Assembly (NCBI GenBank): GCA_951799445.1
Contig: OX637287.1
Span: 52,915,724 to 52,979,723 of the forward strand
DNA length: 64,000 nucleotides
Source of the DNA: Pseudisothecium myosuroides
Taxonomy: Eukaryota; Streptophyta; Bryopsida; Hypnales; Lembophyllaceae
Direction: 5' to 3'
Of this stretch, positions 11,253 through 22,104 are shown piece after piece (positions within the stretch are counted from its first letter, which is position 1; each line of letters starts with the position of its first letter). The notes under the pieces are model-generated. The model did not search any database. It saw nothing but the letters and a program-made list of their open reading frames with translations, and was not told the origin of the DNA. The translations under genes were made by a program, and so were the position numbers.

Positions 11253-11926
11253 TGTCATGATCCTTGTCACAATCTCTGATGGATGAATGCATTGATAGAT
11301 GAAAGAATTGATGATGAATGTGTCATGACTTTATCATGACCAAGGATGGATGAATGATGACTGATCATGATGACCAGGGATGAATCAATGATGACTGGTC
11401 ATGATGACTAGGGATGGATGAATGATGACCAGGGACAGATCAATGCATTGATGGATAACTAATTCATGATGTAATGTGAATTAGTGAATGAGCAGAAATT
11501 GATTGGAGATAGATATCTCCCAATGATGGATTTATGCATTGAAGTTAAGTAACTCCAATTGGATGACAAGTGTACTGGAACTTGGAGTTAGAGAACTTCA
11601 AGTGGAAGATCAAGATTAGATGAGATAGGAATGGATACTTAGAATACTTCTAAGTATGACTAAGACTTTTACTTTAATGAATAGTTCTAGATAGAACCAA
11701 GAATAGAAAGCTAAAGGTAGAAAAGAAGACCTAGTCTATCTGAAGGACTAATAGTCTTCGATTGATACATAAGATAGAGCTTGGGGGTGAGGAGGCTCTC
11801 TTCTCTTTGGAGATTGATCTCTCTCTATGGTTGGGTGATTTGAGCTCTTGTTGTTAATAATCTATTTTGTGTTATTATTGCCTTCCATTGCTATTTGAAG
11901 TTGCGGATTGTAGGAGGTCCGTAACA
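11253..11926. mobile_element. Solo LTR
   Basis: A 674-bp unit beginning TGTCATGATCC and ending GGTCCGTAACA (TGT...ACA), bounded by perfect 5-bp AAAAA repeats at 11248-11252 and 11927-11931. It has no PBS, PPT or coding region, so it is best read as the remnant of recombination between two LTRs. The first third (about 11270-11450) is made of degenerate GATGAATGATGACCAGGGA-type tandem units. The 3' part has a pyrimidine-rich CTCTCTTCTCTTTGGAG stretch common in plant LTRs. It sits inside the element at 10634-12239. Confidence 0.78.
11270..11450. repeat. Degenerate minisatellite GATGAATGATGACCAGGGA
   Basis: Successive imperfect units of about 20-38 bp share GATGAATGATGA, TGGTCATGATGA and CCAGGGATGGATGAAT. 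The tract lies wholly inside the solo LTR. Confidence 0.7.
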
Positions 11927-12566
11927 AAAAAGAATCCAAAAAGCACCACCATTTTGGACATTTTTTCATGGAAAAGTGAGCTTGTAAGTGCGGCTGCCCT
12001 GTTTTTCGTAGGGCCAAAAAGATGATTTTAGTAGATTTGAATGCTTATATCTTGCAATCCATGCGGTTGAAATTTCTAAAAATTTTACCACGTGTTCTTA
12101 AGTCAGCATACGGTACTACAAGATCCTACAACTACATGTGTCAAAAAAAGTATTTTTTCAAAAATTTGGTACTTGTATTAAAAATGGCAATTTTTGAGCA
12201 TTTTCGGTGAAAACATAGTTAAATAGGAACTTTAAGGGGTAAATAACATGGAATCCAAATTCATTCCTTTAACTTTATAGCAAATGACGGACACTATGAA
12301 AAGTAACAAGTTCATTGAAAGCCACGACTATCACTTTTCTATGCAGTGAAGAAAACGTTCAATTTTCAAGGTTATTTGAAGGTTGCCAAAAGTTTTAAAA
12401 AAACTATTTAATAATTATCAAATAAATTATTGATCAACAAGAATCACCAAATTAGCCTTTTAATTTTAAATAATTACTTGGCAAAAATGTGTTTAAGTAT
12501 ATGATTTAGATAGATGCTAAACATGACAGTTTTCATCACGTCAATCCTTCTTGGAATTTTAGATAT

Positions 12567-13310
12567 GGGTGATTGCATGAATGATAGGTTGTTTTTGTTC
12601 CACTTTGGCTGTTTTCGGCTAGTATTTACAGTACTATGAGCTTTTTGCATATGAATATTTTAAAATAAAATTTATAAAAAAAATTAGTATAATACTAGAA
12701 ATAGCATATCACCAAAATTTCAGACCTAAAAAAAATCTAGGTAAAAAGTTATTCACAAAAACGTGAGCTGAAATTTTGAAGAAAATACATAGTTTGAAGT
12801 TTTAATTTGTACAAAATAGGAAAAATAATTTTCAAAGAAACTAAAAATTGGCCATTTGGAAAGACTATATTGTAGAGATTTCAGGAAAAAAATTATCCTG
12901 AAACTATCTTCAACATTTAGAATTGCGCACGCAAGGGAGCCTTCTTTGCATGGACATAGAGGATATAAAATATAATATTTTTTAATGCCCCTTGGTAGGA
13001 ACATGATTTCCAACTATAGAAATAGACTATAGAAATTTCAGCTCCAAATCATTAAATTTGGGAACTCCATAGTACTAAAATCCCTTAAAACTCAAAACGT
13101 GACATATTAGTTTAAATGATTTTTAAGTATAAAATGATTTTTGAATTTTTTTGAAAAATATGAGATATGATTAAACTTAAGAGAGGCATCTCCAATAAAA
13201 ATTTCAAGTTCATGTGAGTCGTGCTGCAAAAGTTATAGCAAAAGGAAGCTTTGGCACTCCTTTTGTGAGTTGTGACAATGTTTTGATACTAGTCTTTCAT
13301 GCAATCACCC
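12567..13310 (+). mobile_element. Non-autonomous TIR element, GGGTGATTGCA family, copy 1
   Basis: A 744-bp unit with inverted ends GGGTGATTGCATGAA and (reverse complement of the right end) GGGTGATTGCATGAAAGACT. ATAT on both sides (12563-12566 and 13311-13314) is a probable 4-bp target duplication. Inner sequence such as GCGCACGCAAGGGAGCC and AAATAGACTATAGAAATTTC recurs in the copy at 59742-60493. No coding capacity is visible. Confidence 0.8.
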
Positions 13311-13632
13311 ATATACCTAATCACATAGTGTCTTAGGTGACTCAAGAATTTTTATATTTTGGATATTAGTATAACCAATATTGACAAACTAAGAAAGTTC
13401 TAATACTATGACTCAAAGATATTCATCTAAAAGATTCAAATATATAATTATGTAATCCGAATTTTGGAAATACATTAGAAAAAGAATGACACCTAAGGAA
13501 AGCCGCCAATTCTAGACGAGGGAAAGCTTTGGACAAAACCACCCAATATAAAAAAATAGATAAAATTATAAATAAACAAAATTAAAAAAATCAACAAACT
13601 GGAAGGCCTAAATTGTAAAGGTGATAGTTTTA
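13311..13632. other. Intergenic, nothing recognised
   Basis: About 320 bp of AT-rich sequence between two transposons, without repeats or open frames I can name. Confidence 0.45.
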
Positions 13633-13636
13633 TTAA

Positions 13637-13962
13637 CCTCTAAAGGACCAACCTGCTATTTCTAGCAACATAGCAATTTTGGATAGGTACCTGTGACTAG
13701 AAATTTGCATATTTTAGACTAAAATTCTAGTAGAAGGTGGAACAAGGAATATCTTTCATATGCACTAATTTTCATGGCATTTGGAAATATGAGTCAAAAC
13801 TTATGGCCTAATATGTCGTTTGTTTTTCAACTCGGGCAGTTTGGACAAATTAAAATAAAACAAAAATTTGAAATTGATTTTCTATAGTTATATATATGTG
13901 GAAAGCTTTGAATCATTCCATTTCGATCAAATGAGTCGAAGGTTATGAGAAGTTCAGTTTGA
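13637..13962 (+). mobile_element. TTAA/CCCCTAAAGGAC element, 3'-truncated copy 3
   Basis: Starts after TTAA (13633-13636) as CCTCTAAAGGACC and follows copies 2 and 22505-23441 through AAGCTTTGAATCATTCC. Family similarity stops at about 13962, where a different sequence (CTAAGGCCGACATG...) begins. No right end was found. Confidence 0.65.
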
Positions 13963-15965
13963 CTAAGGCCGACATGTTGGATTCCCCACTTTCTCTAGCA
14001 AATCCTTGACGACATACTAACAAAAAAGTTGCAAATGACTGTTGGAGTTTGTCAAAACTTCATTCCCAAGTCGTGTGCAGTCATTCCCCAATGACAGTGT
14101 GGAGGTGGCCACACATCAAAACTGACTTTGCGGTTCAATGTCCCCATTTTTTTTCACTCGGCTTGGTCATTTTGTAATTGCGGAATGACTCCAACTGATT
14201 TTGCAATCGCAGTGCAGTGCATTAAGTCAGAATGGCTTTGTCATTGATAGTCAAACGTGATTTATTTTTCTTTCTTGTCCATAAAACTCAGTGGACAACC
14301 TGCCTGTCTCAGTATGGATAGAGGTCCAGACTATGAAACAGTTGAAGGGGCTCAAAAGCTAAGTGCCAATGATTTAGTAGTCATTTTTGAGTTGCGTAGT
14401 AGTAAAGCCCAGTCACAACGTGTGCCAGAAAAATGACTTGGAAATGACTTTACCTTCCACATTGGATTCCCCCCTTTTCCCGCCAGTAAGTCGACAACGT
14501 AGTGAACGAGAACGTCAGTCTTGTGCTTAGACTTCGTCGGTTGTTCATACTGCAATTGTAGCCCCGACTTTGAAATGATTGGGGACAGGTCTTGGTTCCA
14601 CAGGTGGTGCAATTATAGAAGCAACAATCATTCTATAATGAAACCAGACAAGCAGTCATTCTTTTGCAATTATAAAAGTGCCTACTTTCTTGTAGTGAGT
14701 TCTCACGGCTCAAACTTACCACCAACTCTTATTTTATCTAATGGAAGCACTTGTAGGTTGTTGTTGACAAGAAAAACCTCTGAGGTGCTGTAGCAACCTC
14801 GTCAATCGCTTCTTTACCAACCTCGACACCGCACGCCACACTGTGGGTTGCAATGCTGACGGATTAAGAAATATGGCTGCCAAGAATGCCATTGTGAGGA
14901 AACTCCCTAGTGTTGAGACTCTAGGTTGCACGACCGTAGTATGCTTTAATGAAACCAGTACATTGACAACAAATCAAATGTTTGTCATGGAGCTTGTGGT
15001 CAATGGTCCAACACTGGGAAAAACTTGGGATTTTCAGGTTGAAGGCACAACGTACAACTTTGAAGATGGTATCATTGAAGGTTTGGAAGTTGGAAATTTG
15101 GATAGAAATCTACAATCACTTGCAGAAATTGTTCATTAGATGTTATTTGGGGGCATTGGAGGGTCGTTTTAGGCCCGTTCCCCAATCTGTTTCCGATGCA
15201 GCGAAGGAACGTCGGACTGCTGTCAGAACCCTAATTACCAAAAAATAAATAAATAATTTTTTTGCTTCTGCGCTGCTGTGGCGCAGCGCGTTCCCTGTAG
15301 TTGAGAATTCGCAGCTTTCTACGTGGGCCAAATCCCTTCTAATGGCACATTGTAAAAATGATAGGGACTCTTTTGAGAATGGTACTTTTCGAGCCGATGG
15401 CTTGCCAATGGACACAACTTTGAAGGTGTCTCTAAAACTTCATATCTAATGTAGAGTTCCCTTGCTCCAATAACGCATTTGCTCTAGAAATGAGCTTTCA
15501 AAAAGAAGGAATTTAAGTCTTTTGATCAGTTTTTGAACTTGTTAGTTTGTTTAGTCAAGAACTCATTATTTATTTCTTTTCATCCAATTTTGTCCGGAGC
15601 TTGTGAACGACCCTGACAGTTACGAAACCAATGTACTACCCTCAAACTGCAAAGAGCTCCCCTTGAACTGCGATTAGCTCCCTGCAATGAGATTTAGCTA
15701 ATAGACGCTAACAAGCAACAATACGTAACACCACACGGAAATTGACGAAAATCTTCAGATTTCAAAGATTTGAATGCTACGGAAAAGTTGGTGAGTTTTC
15801 CGTTAATACTATGTAAACTACATAATATTCCCACTTTTATGTCTAGATACGTCAGATTCCAGCTAGGATTGACACTTGCTAAATAGCGTGAGTGGGAACA
15901 CCACAGGATTTTCCGATGTAAGAGTGGCTGTTAACAGCGCCTATAACGCCAAGTGGGAATGGGCC
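13963..15965. mobile_element. Possible TIR element carrying the Ca2+-ATPase fragment
   Basis: The left junction reads CTAAGGCCGACATG...ATTCCCCACTT and the right junction, reverse-complemented at about 15965, reads CTAAGGGCCCATTCCCACTT. These look like degenerate inverted ends enclosing about 2 kb that is less AT-rich than its surroundings and includes the ATPase pseudogene. That would make it a gene-capturing element. No exact target duplication was found and the inverted match is weak, so this is a hypothesis. Confidence 0.3.
14843..15139 (+). pseudogene. Fragment of ER-type P2A Ca2+-ATPase, catalytic Asp lost
   Basis: A 98-codon frame matches the phosphorylation region of ECA/SERCA-type calcium pumps: NMAAKNAIVRKLPSVETLGC, then CTTVVC, TLTTNQM, and a downstream VEGTTYNFEDG...EGLEVG...RNLQ segment as in plant ECA proteins. 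The invariant DKTGT, whose Asp is phosphorylated in every cycle, is NETST here (codons 14948-14962), so the Asp, Lys and Gly are all replaced. Only about a tenth of the ~1000-residue pump is present; no membrane helices or nucleotide-binding domain flank it. Parent domain is certain; the mechanism of origin is not. Confidence 0.88.
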
Positions 15966-16110
15966 CTTAGTTATGATTTCAATTCAAGTTTTGTTGTCTA
16001 TATATGTACAATAATGTATATTATTATGAATGTATACAGTATATAATTCCCTTCCTGTTTTCTCTGATTTAAAAAAAAATTTAAGTCCACAATATCTCAC
16101 TGCCTTTGCC
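15140..16110. other. Intergenic, no gene seen
   Basis: No domain recognised. 15240-15300 has a small GC-rich patch (GCTGCTGTGGCGCAGCGCG) and about 15880-15960 has GTGGGAA repeats that belong to the possible TIR element end. Confidence 0.4.
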
Positions 16111-16303
16111 TAAGGTAACTACACCTAAAATGAACCGCTCTTCAAAAGCAACCCTTATTTTTGAATTGAAAATGAAATGGGAGGAAACCGAAAATGATGT
16201 ACATCAAAGGACATGTGTATGATGAAATTAAGCCCCATTTTGAGTGTTGTGCAGTTCTATTAATAGAACTGTGGAGGTGGCAATTTCACAAGTGGTCCAT
16301 TTT

Positions 16304-16722
16304 GTGTAAGGTAGTATGGCCTAAAAGCGACCATTTACGGGCTGATCTGCCTTTTTCACATGTTTCCTTGAACAGAAATATTTTTGGATCATTTTTCAGA
16401 GAAAGAAAAATGGATGCAGAACGTTACACAAGTGGTTTCATATTTTTTGAATCGTTTTTGAATTACTTATGAATTTTCAAAAAAAACTATTGTAGGCACC
16501 TATTTGTGACCCTAGGTCTTCCAAAATCTGACCACTTGCAACTTCTAAAGTGATTTGAGTAAATGAAGGTCAATGATTGGCTCTTGCAATAAATTAAGCT
16601 TTTCTCTCGATTCTCTCAATGGCTTGAGAGGTCCATTTAAGAACCACCTAATGTCCATTTCAGATGTAAATATAGGGTCGATTTGAAGAGGCCGCTCGCT
16701 TTTAGAGCGCACTACCTTACAC
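16304..16722. mobile_element. TAAGGTAG-family MITE, copy 1 (nested)
   Basis: Ends GTGTAAGGTAGT and ACTACCTTACAC are perfect 12-bp inverted repeats, extended by CTAAAAGCGA on both sides. The inner TTTCATATTTTTTGAATCG resembles TTTCATATTTTTTGGACC of the copies at 18176 and 48425, so all three belong to one diverged family. It lies within the 16111-17354 element. Confidence 0.75.
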
Positions 16723-16798
16723 TTTGCTTTGGTTTAACTTTTTCTCTTTGACATTTCTTCATGTGCATCAAATTGATTTTAGCATCACTTAGATGACA

Positions 16799-17156
16799 TT
16801 TTTTTTTTTTTTTTTTTTGAATAAATGGAAAGTACCATTGCATTAAGAGGAACCGAGGAACAAGAGCCAAGCCAAGGCTGGCGAATGAAGAGATAAGAGC
16901 AAAAAAACAGTAAGGAAATGACAACAAAGAGAGAGACCTGAGCTGAGAGACCTAAGTGAAAGAGCAAATGCTAGGACCCTGACTACTCCAAACAATGGTG
17001 GAACCGCTCCAAAAAGCAAGCACAGGAGATTGGAACTAGATACTATCAAACTTGGACCAAATGGCTTCACGTCGATGAGGGTGATGGCGAGTAGTGATCT
17101 GAGCTTTAAGTTGTGCTGCCCTGCCTGAGTCGAGAAGGGCGCCCCACAAATTGTCC
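16799..17156 (-). mobile_element. 5'-truncated LINE-type retroposon with poly(A) and TSD
   Basis: Flanked by the 11-bp direct repeat CTTAGATGACA (16788-16798 and 17157-17167). On the minus strand it ends in about 18 A residues preceded by AATGCAATGGTACTTTCC, the style of 3' end seen in plant LINE/SINE copies. A minus-strand frame upstream (about 17050-17155) reads like the tail of a LINE open frame but is too short to assign. Confidence 0.82.
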
Positions 17157-17500
17157 CTTAGATGACACTTTCAACACCCTACTCCTTGCATCTTTGAAAA
17201 TTTGTAACTAATTCACAATGTATCCAAAAATTATAGAACCACTTGCATTTTGATTCATAGTCCTTCCTCTATGTACAAAAATTGTTGTTCATTTTGTAGA
17301 GCATATTGTCATGCCACAGAGCTTAACTGTGCAATTTTAGGTGTAGTTACCTTACATCGGTTGGGCCCCAAGTCCCTGAGAGTTTGAAGGTCGCCTGTCT
17401 TATTAAATGCCCCTGGTCCAATAGCGGAGGGTTAGTTGGGGATTCATGTTCCCCCCCCTTGCAAGGCCGGACTGGAGGCTTGATCAGTGTGTCCCTTTAA

Positions 17501-17721
17501 CCCTTAAACAACGGGCTCATAACCGTGGAAATCATCTGTTTTGTCACCGTGTGGATTGTTGGATTAAAATAATGCAAAAGCACTCATTGGAAGTCAAGCT
17601 ACTGTAGATTATCCTCCCTTTCCCCACAAAATTTGGAGGATGAATAGTTACACTTCTGTCCTACACAGGAGATCCTCTTGTCATTCATCGGACGCCAAAC
17701 GTCCTCCGCGTCGTTCAAGGG
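17501..17721. mobile_element. TTAA-flanked MITE with CCCTTRAACRACG ends
   Basis: A 221-bp unit between TTAA at 17497-17500 and 17722-17725. Inverted ends are CCCTTAAACAACGGG and CCCTTGAACGACGCG. CCCTT ends on a TTAA target are the piggyBac pattern. It has no coding capacity and differs in sequence from the CCCCTAAAGGAC family. Confidence 0.75.
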
Positions 17722-17915
17722 TTAAAAAGAAGGGGCATGTGCCCATCAACAAATATTAGAATTAGCATGGGGAAGTCAGCGGCATCTCCTAAATTGACCA
17801 AATTGCCAGCTGGGGATGCCGGAGATAACTTTTATCAGGCAGGGGCAGTTTGCTATAAGGGGATGGCCAGGTGGGTGCAATTGCTAAACTGCACCCTGGT
17901 CTTCCATTTGTTCAA

Positions 17916-17936
17916 AAAAAAAAAAAAAAAAAAAAG
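17916..17936 (+). repeat. A21 homopolymer
   Basis: A run of 21 A preceded by CCATTTGTTC, resembling the 3' end of a retroposed copy. No target duplication was found, so no element is called. Confidence 0.6.
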
Positions 17937-18175
17937 AAGCTGTACCCTGGGCTGGCTATCATTAATGAACTCACTGGGGCTACAGCTAATGCTAATGTGC
18001 TAACTACGAGATCCCGCCTAGCAAATCATCTGACAGAGTTGCAGAGGGGTCGACAATGAGGACCTCTTCGGAATTTTTTCACTCGGTCCCTTTCAGTTTA
18101 AAAACATATTTGTGAGTGGTTGCCCCCAAAATTTTAAAATTTCTAAGAAATTTGTGTCTGGATTGATGAATGATG

Positions 18176-18495
18176 TAAGGTAGGAGGTCCATAAAGCAAC
18201 TGACCATCTAAGCGCTGAAACTGAATTTTGGGGAGGTAAAACATCTTGAAATATTTTTCAGTAAATTTTCCTTGAAAGACAAGTGGAATTGACATCTAAC
18301 CCAAGTTGTTTCATATTTTTTGGACCTTTGTGGAATTAGTTACAAAATTTTGAAGTTGGAAAAAAGTGGTGATTTGTGGTCATCAAAAGCGTCCGCCTCC
18401 TAAAATGTGCATAGTTGGTACACTGAAGAAAGCAAATGTACCTTTGAGTCATGTTCGCTTTTAATGCCCGGTCAGAGTTTCAGCCTCCTACCTTA
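18176..18495. mobile_element. TAAGGTAG-family MITE, copy 2
   Basis: A 320-bp unit with ends TAAGGTAGGAGG and CCTCCTACCTTA (12-bp perfect inverted repeats). The interior, including TTTCATATTTTTTGGACCTT and GTGGAATTAGTTA, aligns along its length with 48425-48729. Non-coding. Confidence 0.82.
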
Positions 18496-18604
18496 GAGTT
18501 TGCAAGATGTTAGGTTGACGGACACGACCCTCCCTCGTTGGTAAACAATGTTACGAATCATTCACGTGCATAACATTATATAACCACGCAATGGTCTTCC
18601 TTAA

Positions 18605-19524
18605 CCCTTAGAGGCCCTAGGACATTTTTCTGCCAAAAAACACTCAAAATTGCCATTTTTGCTACATTCATCCAAGAAACAAAAAAAAAAAAAAAAAAAA
18701 AATTAGAACCTCACTGTAGGATCTTGTATTTTACTTGTCCGAGATCATGTTATAAAAACTTCATGAAGTTTGACCGTCGGGTTAACCGTACAGATTGGAA
18801 GATATCAGCATTCAAAGTTGGAAAAATTTGTTTTTTGGAACACCGTCTTGGAATTTCAAATGACTTTGACTGCCATTTGTGGAATTTTTTTGCACTACAA
18901 ACTTTGAATTAAATTTTTTTAATAATGAAGAATTGAGTTGAAAATCTAGGAATTTGATTTTAATTCTTAAAAAAATTATAAAATAGAAGTAGGTTCAAGA
19001 TTGAAAGAAAAAACAAATCATTAATAGCTCTAAGATGGGATTGAAACACAATAATTCCAACGGTGAGATTGTTCAAGCAAGCAAATCTAATCTTGTCAAG
19101 CAATTTTTTTTTTTAAATTGTGAAAATTGCATTCAAAAAAGAATCCTATAAATTATTTTTTCAAGAAGATGTTCAAATTGTCTAAAAAACAAGATTGTTC
19201 ATAACTTTCACATCACTAATCCAAATGTAATTAATCAAAGCTTCACAAATAGACAAAAATACTATCTGTAATAAAAAATAATAATAATAAATTTAATTTA
19301 GATTTTTTTTGGATTTTTTTTTCTACCTGTCAAGTGAAAATTTGGTCTTTTGTGGTATAACTTTTGCTCCCATGCACTGATTGATACAAAATTTATAATC
19401 CCACAAAGCTAATCAATTTTTCTATCTCGTGAGAAAGTTTCAAAAAGTTTCACAAAAAATTGAGGTCATATGAACCTGCCCAAAATCAAAATTTTCCCCT
19501 TAGGGGACAATGGGCCTTTAGGGG
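18605..19524 (-). mobile_element. TTAA/CCCCTAAAGGAC element, copy 4 (reverse)
   Basis: A 920-bp unit between TTAA at 18601-18604 and 19525-19528. Read on the minus strand it has the family order: CCCCTAAAGGCCCATTG, the ATAATTCC-type motif in the middle, AAGATCCTAC and a GGCCTCTAAGGG right end. The right-hand TTAA is also the left-hand TTAA of the adjacent 112-bp element. An A-run lies at about 18677-18702. Confidence 0.85.
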
Positions 19525-19528
19525 TTAA

Positions 19529-19640
19529 GGTAGAGGCACCAATGGCGTCCCTTGCTATGTCTACATTTAGATTTTAAAATGACACCCCATCCTAGAAAGG
19601 GACGCCATTAGGTACATGGGCGCTTTAGGGTGCCTCTACC
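19529..19640. mobile_element. 112-bp TTAA-flanked MITE, GGTAGAGGCACC ends
   Basis: Bounded by TTAA at 19525-19528 and 19641-19644. The first and last 12 bases, GGTAGAGGCACC and GGTGCCTCTACC, are perfect inverted repeats. The next inverted segment, AATGGCGTCCCTT, is offset on the right by a 19-bp insertion. It shares the TTAAGGTA end with the element inside the copia LTR. Confidence 0.8.
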
Positions 19641-19762
19641 TTAAGGGAAGGTATTATGCTTTGCTAGATGACCTTGGAGGGACTTACAAGGTAATTCAAG
19701 GATTACGATAGCTAAAGAGCTATATAAGTCAATTTAGTTCAATATAGGAGGTCCCTTTTTAA

Positions 19763-20353
19763 CCCCTAAAGGATCGAATGACCGTTGAATGTAAGTAAGG
19801 GATTTTGGGTAGGTGTATATAAAGTCATTTCCTAATAGATGTCCTTAAATTTTTGACACAACGTATGAACATGTACCCCCGTAGTGGCTTAGTGGGAATT
19901 TATTTTTTTTCCCAATCAAGTGCTTGGATAAAAAATTATCCTGCCTTGAATTTTTGAGACAACCCGGGTAGTTTCGGGTAGCATGTTCAAAACTCCTCCA
20001 ATGGTTCTAAAATTTGGCAAGTGTAATTTACATGATATAAGATGCACATGTCAAAAAAACAAATATGTATAGTGTAAAGATATCTCACTTTAGGAGGACT
20101 TTAAGTCTATTGGTCCTATTAGGCAAGATTAGAAAAAAAAAATCTTTCTTCTAACTTCAAATGTTATAGTCTTTCAATTTGTGTGGTCAAAGTTTCTAAA
20201 AAAATTTCTATACATTCCCATAGTATTCTAGTACAAATTTGTACAATTGAATTTTGAAAAAAAATAAAAATAAATAAATCACTTTTTCCCACTTCCTTGA
20301 AAAATGGTAGTTTTCACAATTTGTGCCCAAAATGTGCTCGAGTCCTTTAGGAA
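19763..20353 (+). mobile_element. TTAA/CCCCTAAAGGA element, short subfamily copy
   Basis: A 591-bp unit between TTAA at 19759-19762 and 20354-20357; ends CCCCTAAAGGATC and GAGTCCTTTAGG. It shares terminal sequence and GGGTAGGTG with the long copies but has its own interior (TTGACACAACGTATGAACATG, also near 41925-41945, and TTATAGTCTTTCAATTTGTG). It defines a second subfamily. Confidence 0.8.
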
Positions 20354-20357
20354 TTAA

Positions 20358-21517
20358 AAGGAACCCTTGCCTCATTGGTAAACAATGTTATGGGAGTTTT
20401 GACGGAGAGAATAGTGGAACATGCTTGGACTAAACACACCAAGTAGAATAGTAGATTATTGTCCCCTTATTAACACCAACTCCAAGCTCGAAGTTGGAGA
20501 TATGCTAGGAGAGAAATAAAATTATAAAAATGAAGGGTACACCTAGGCAAGTCTATCATATATTGGTACAAATGTGGATCCAAATCTGTACATAAGTATG
20601 GATATGGATACATGGGGATATTTATACTAGTATAAATGTAGAGAAGTATACATGTGAGGACAAATATAGATACAATTGTTGCTAAAAATGCTAGTTATTC
20701 CATATCTTTGGGTGACAATCTGAGTTGACATTAGTATTTGAATCCGTGAATTTAAGAAAACAACATTAAAATACCAAACAAGGGTACTTGGCTTCAAGTT
20801 TGTTGATTGAGGCTTTGGCACATAAATCATTATCCACTCAAATACACCAGATGATTGTATAGATTACAACTATCTAATTTCTAGAACATTTTTTAATTTG
20901 CTATCAATGGTGTAATTTGGAACACAAATTCATTTTTAATTTGCTATTTGACATTTATTATATTGTATTGAATACAGAATATCATGACTAGCTATCACAT
21001 ATTCATCCTTGCAAATTTGAAGATCTAGTAATTGAAAAAAATACATTATTTCTTATGCAAAGGGCTATTATTGCAAGTGTTGCTACAATTGTACTACTAC
21101 TACAAATTATATATAAAGGTAGTTCACTCAAACTATCACAACATGAATATTGTTAATTCCACAAGTCCTTCATTGACTAACATGTTTTTTTGCATTTTGG
21201 GGCAAACTTTTATAAAATGCACTACATAAGAGATTTTGGAAACCAAAAAGTCCATAGGGTTTAGATGGTTTTCAAGAACACTTTCACCGTAGGGATTGAC
21301 ATGTTTCAATTCCAAGTTTGATTTATCATTTTAGAGTTAACCAACCATTGACCGCACATATCCAAATTTATGTAGAGAAGGACTTGAATTTTGTTTGTGC
21401 AATAATTGGCAATAGTTATCAATGATTTAATTATCAATTTAGCTTTTTTATTGTCTTATACACCCTTTCATATAAAGATTACCAAAATTATGAGAATAAA
21501 ATTTTCTTTTGTTGAAT
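20358..21517. other. Intergenic, no gene seen
   Basis: AT-rich DNA. Near 20570-20660 there is a run of related GTATGGATATG/ATACATGGGGATA/GTATACATG phrases, a weak cryptic repeat. No gene or bounded element was identified. Confidence 0.45.
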
Positions 21518-22066
21518 TGAGTGATTGCAAGAAACACCTACCAATTTGGTTGCGTTTTGATTTTGGAACATTATAACTTTTGAATTATGAATCCAATGCC
21601 AAAAATAAAAAACATGTTTCTAGATGACTAAGTTAAATTTGTATCCCTTATTTTTCAAAAAAATTGAAAAATCATTTTATATTTAAAAGTCAATTTTGTT
21701 AATTTGTTACACTTTGATGTTTAGGGTTTTTTATACTACTGAGCGGTGTAAATTAATTATTTTTAGCTAAAATTTTTGTGGTATATTCCTATAGTAGTCA
21801 AACGTGTTCCTAGCAAAGGGCATCTAAAACTACAGTATTTTATGTCCTCTACGTTCGTGCAAACATGCCTCCCTTGCGCGTGCAATTCTAAACATTAGAG
21901 ATAGTTTTGAACAAATTTGTTTGGTCAAGTCTCATCACCAAGAAGTCCTTCCAAATGGCCAATTTTTAGTTTTGTTGAAAATTGGTTTTCCTATTTTCTA
22001 CAAATTAAAACTTCAAAGTATGTATTTCCTTTTCCAAAATTCTATGTCTACGAATTTGTCCCTGGA
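21518..22066 (-). mobile_element. GGGTGATTGCA family, truncated copy 3 (reverse)
   Basis: Begins GAGTGATTGCAAGAAA and follows the reverse complement of 12567-13310: the TTTTTCAAAAAAATT.AAAAATCATTTTATA stretch, the CCTCCCTTGCGCGTGCAATTCTAAACATT segment and CCAAATGGCCAATTTTTAGT. The last ~190 bp of the family and the other terminal repeat are missing. Confidence 0.65.
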
Positions 22067-22104
22067 AATATGAGATTGTGCTAAATAATGTGGCACAAGA
22101 TTGT

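Larger units (their letters stand above)
10634..12239 (+). mobile_element. TTAA/CCCCTAAAGGAC element, copy 2, split by a solo LTR
   Basis: Left end TTAA (10630-10633) then TCCCTAAAGGAC; right end TTTAAGGGGT at about 12231-12240, slightly eroded. After subtracting the solo LTR and its duplicated AAAAA (679 bp in all), the residue is about 927 bp, the family's full length. Interior landmarks (GGGCAGGT, AAGCTTTGAATCATTCC, GGGATTGGCATTTTTCAATCC, AGATCCTACAAC) match the other copies. Confidence 0.75.
16111..17354. mobile_element. TAAGGTAACTACACC inverted-repeat element with two nested insertions
   Basis: Ends are TAAGGTAACTACACCTAAAA on the left and TTTTAGGTGTAGTTACCTTA on the right, perfect inverted repeats of 20 bp. 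Inside lie a second TIR element (16304-16722) and a poly(A) retroposon (16799-17156). Without those the element is roughly 450 bp and non-coding. Confidence 0.8.

Noticed and set aside
11270..11450. CRISPR-like array from regularly spaced repeats
   Set aside because: Units are degenerate, contiguous without unique spacers, and lie in an LTR of a plant genome.
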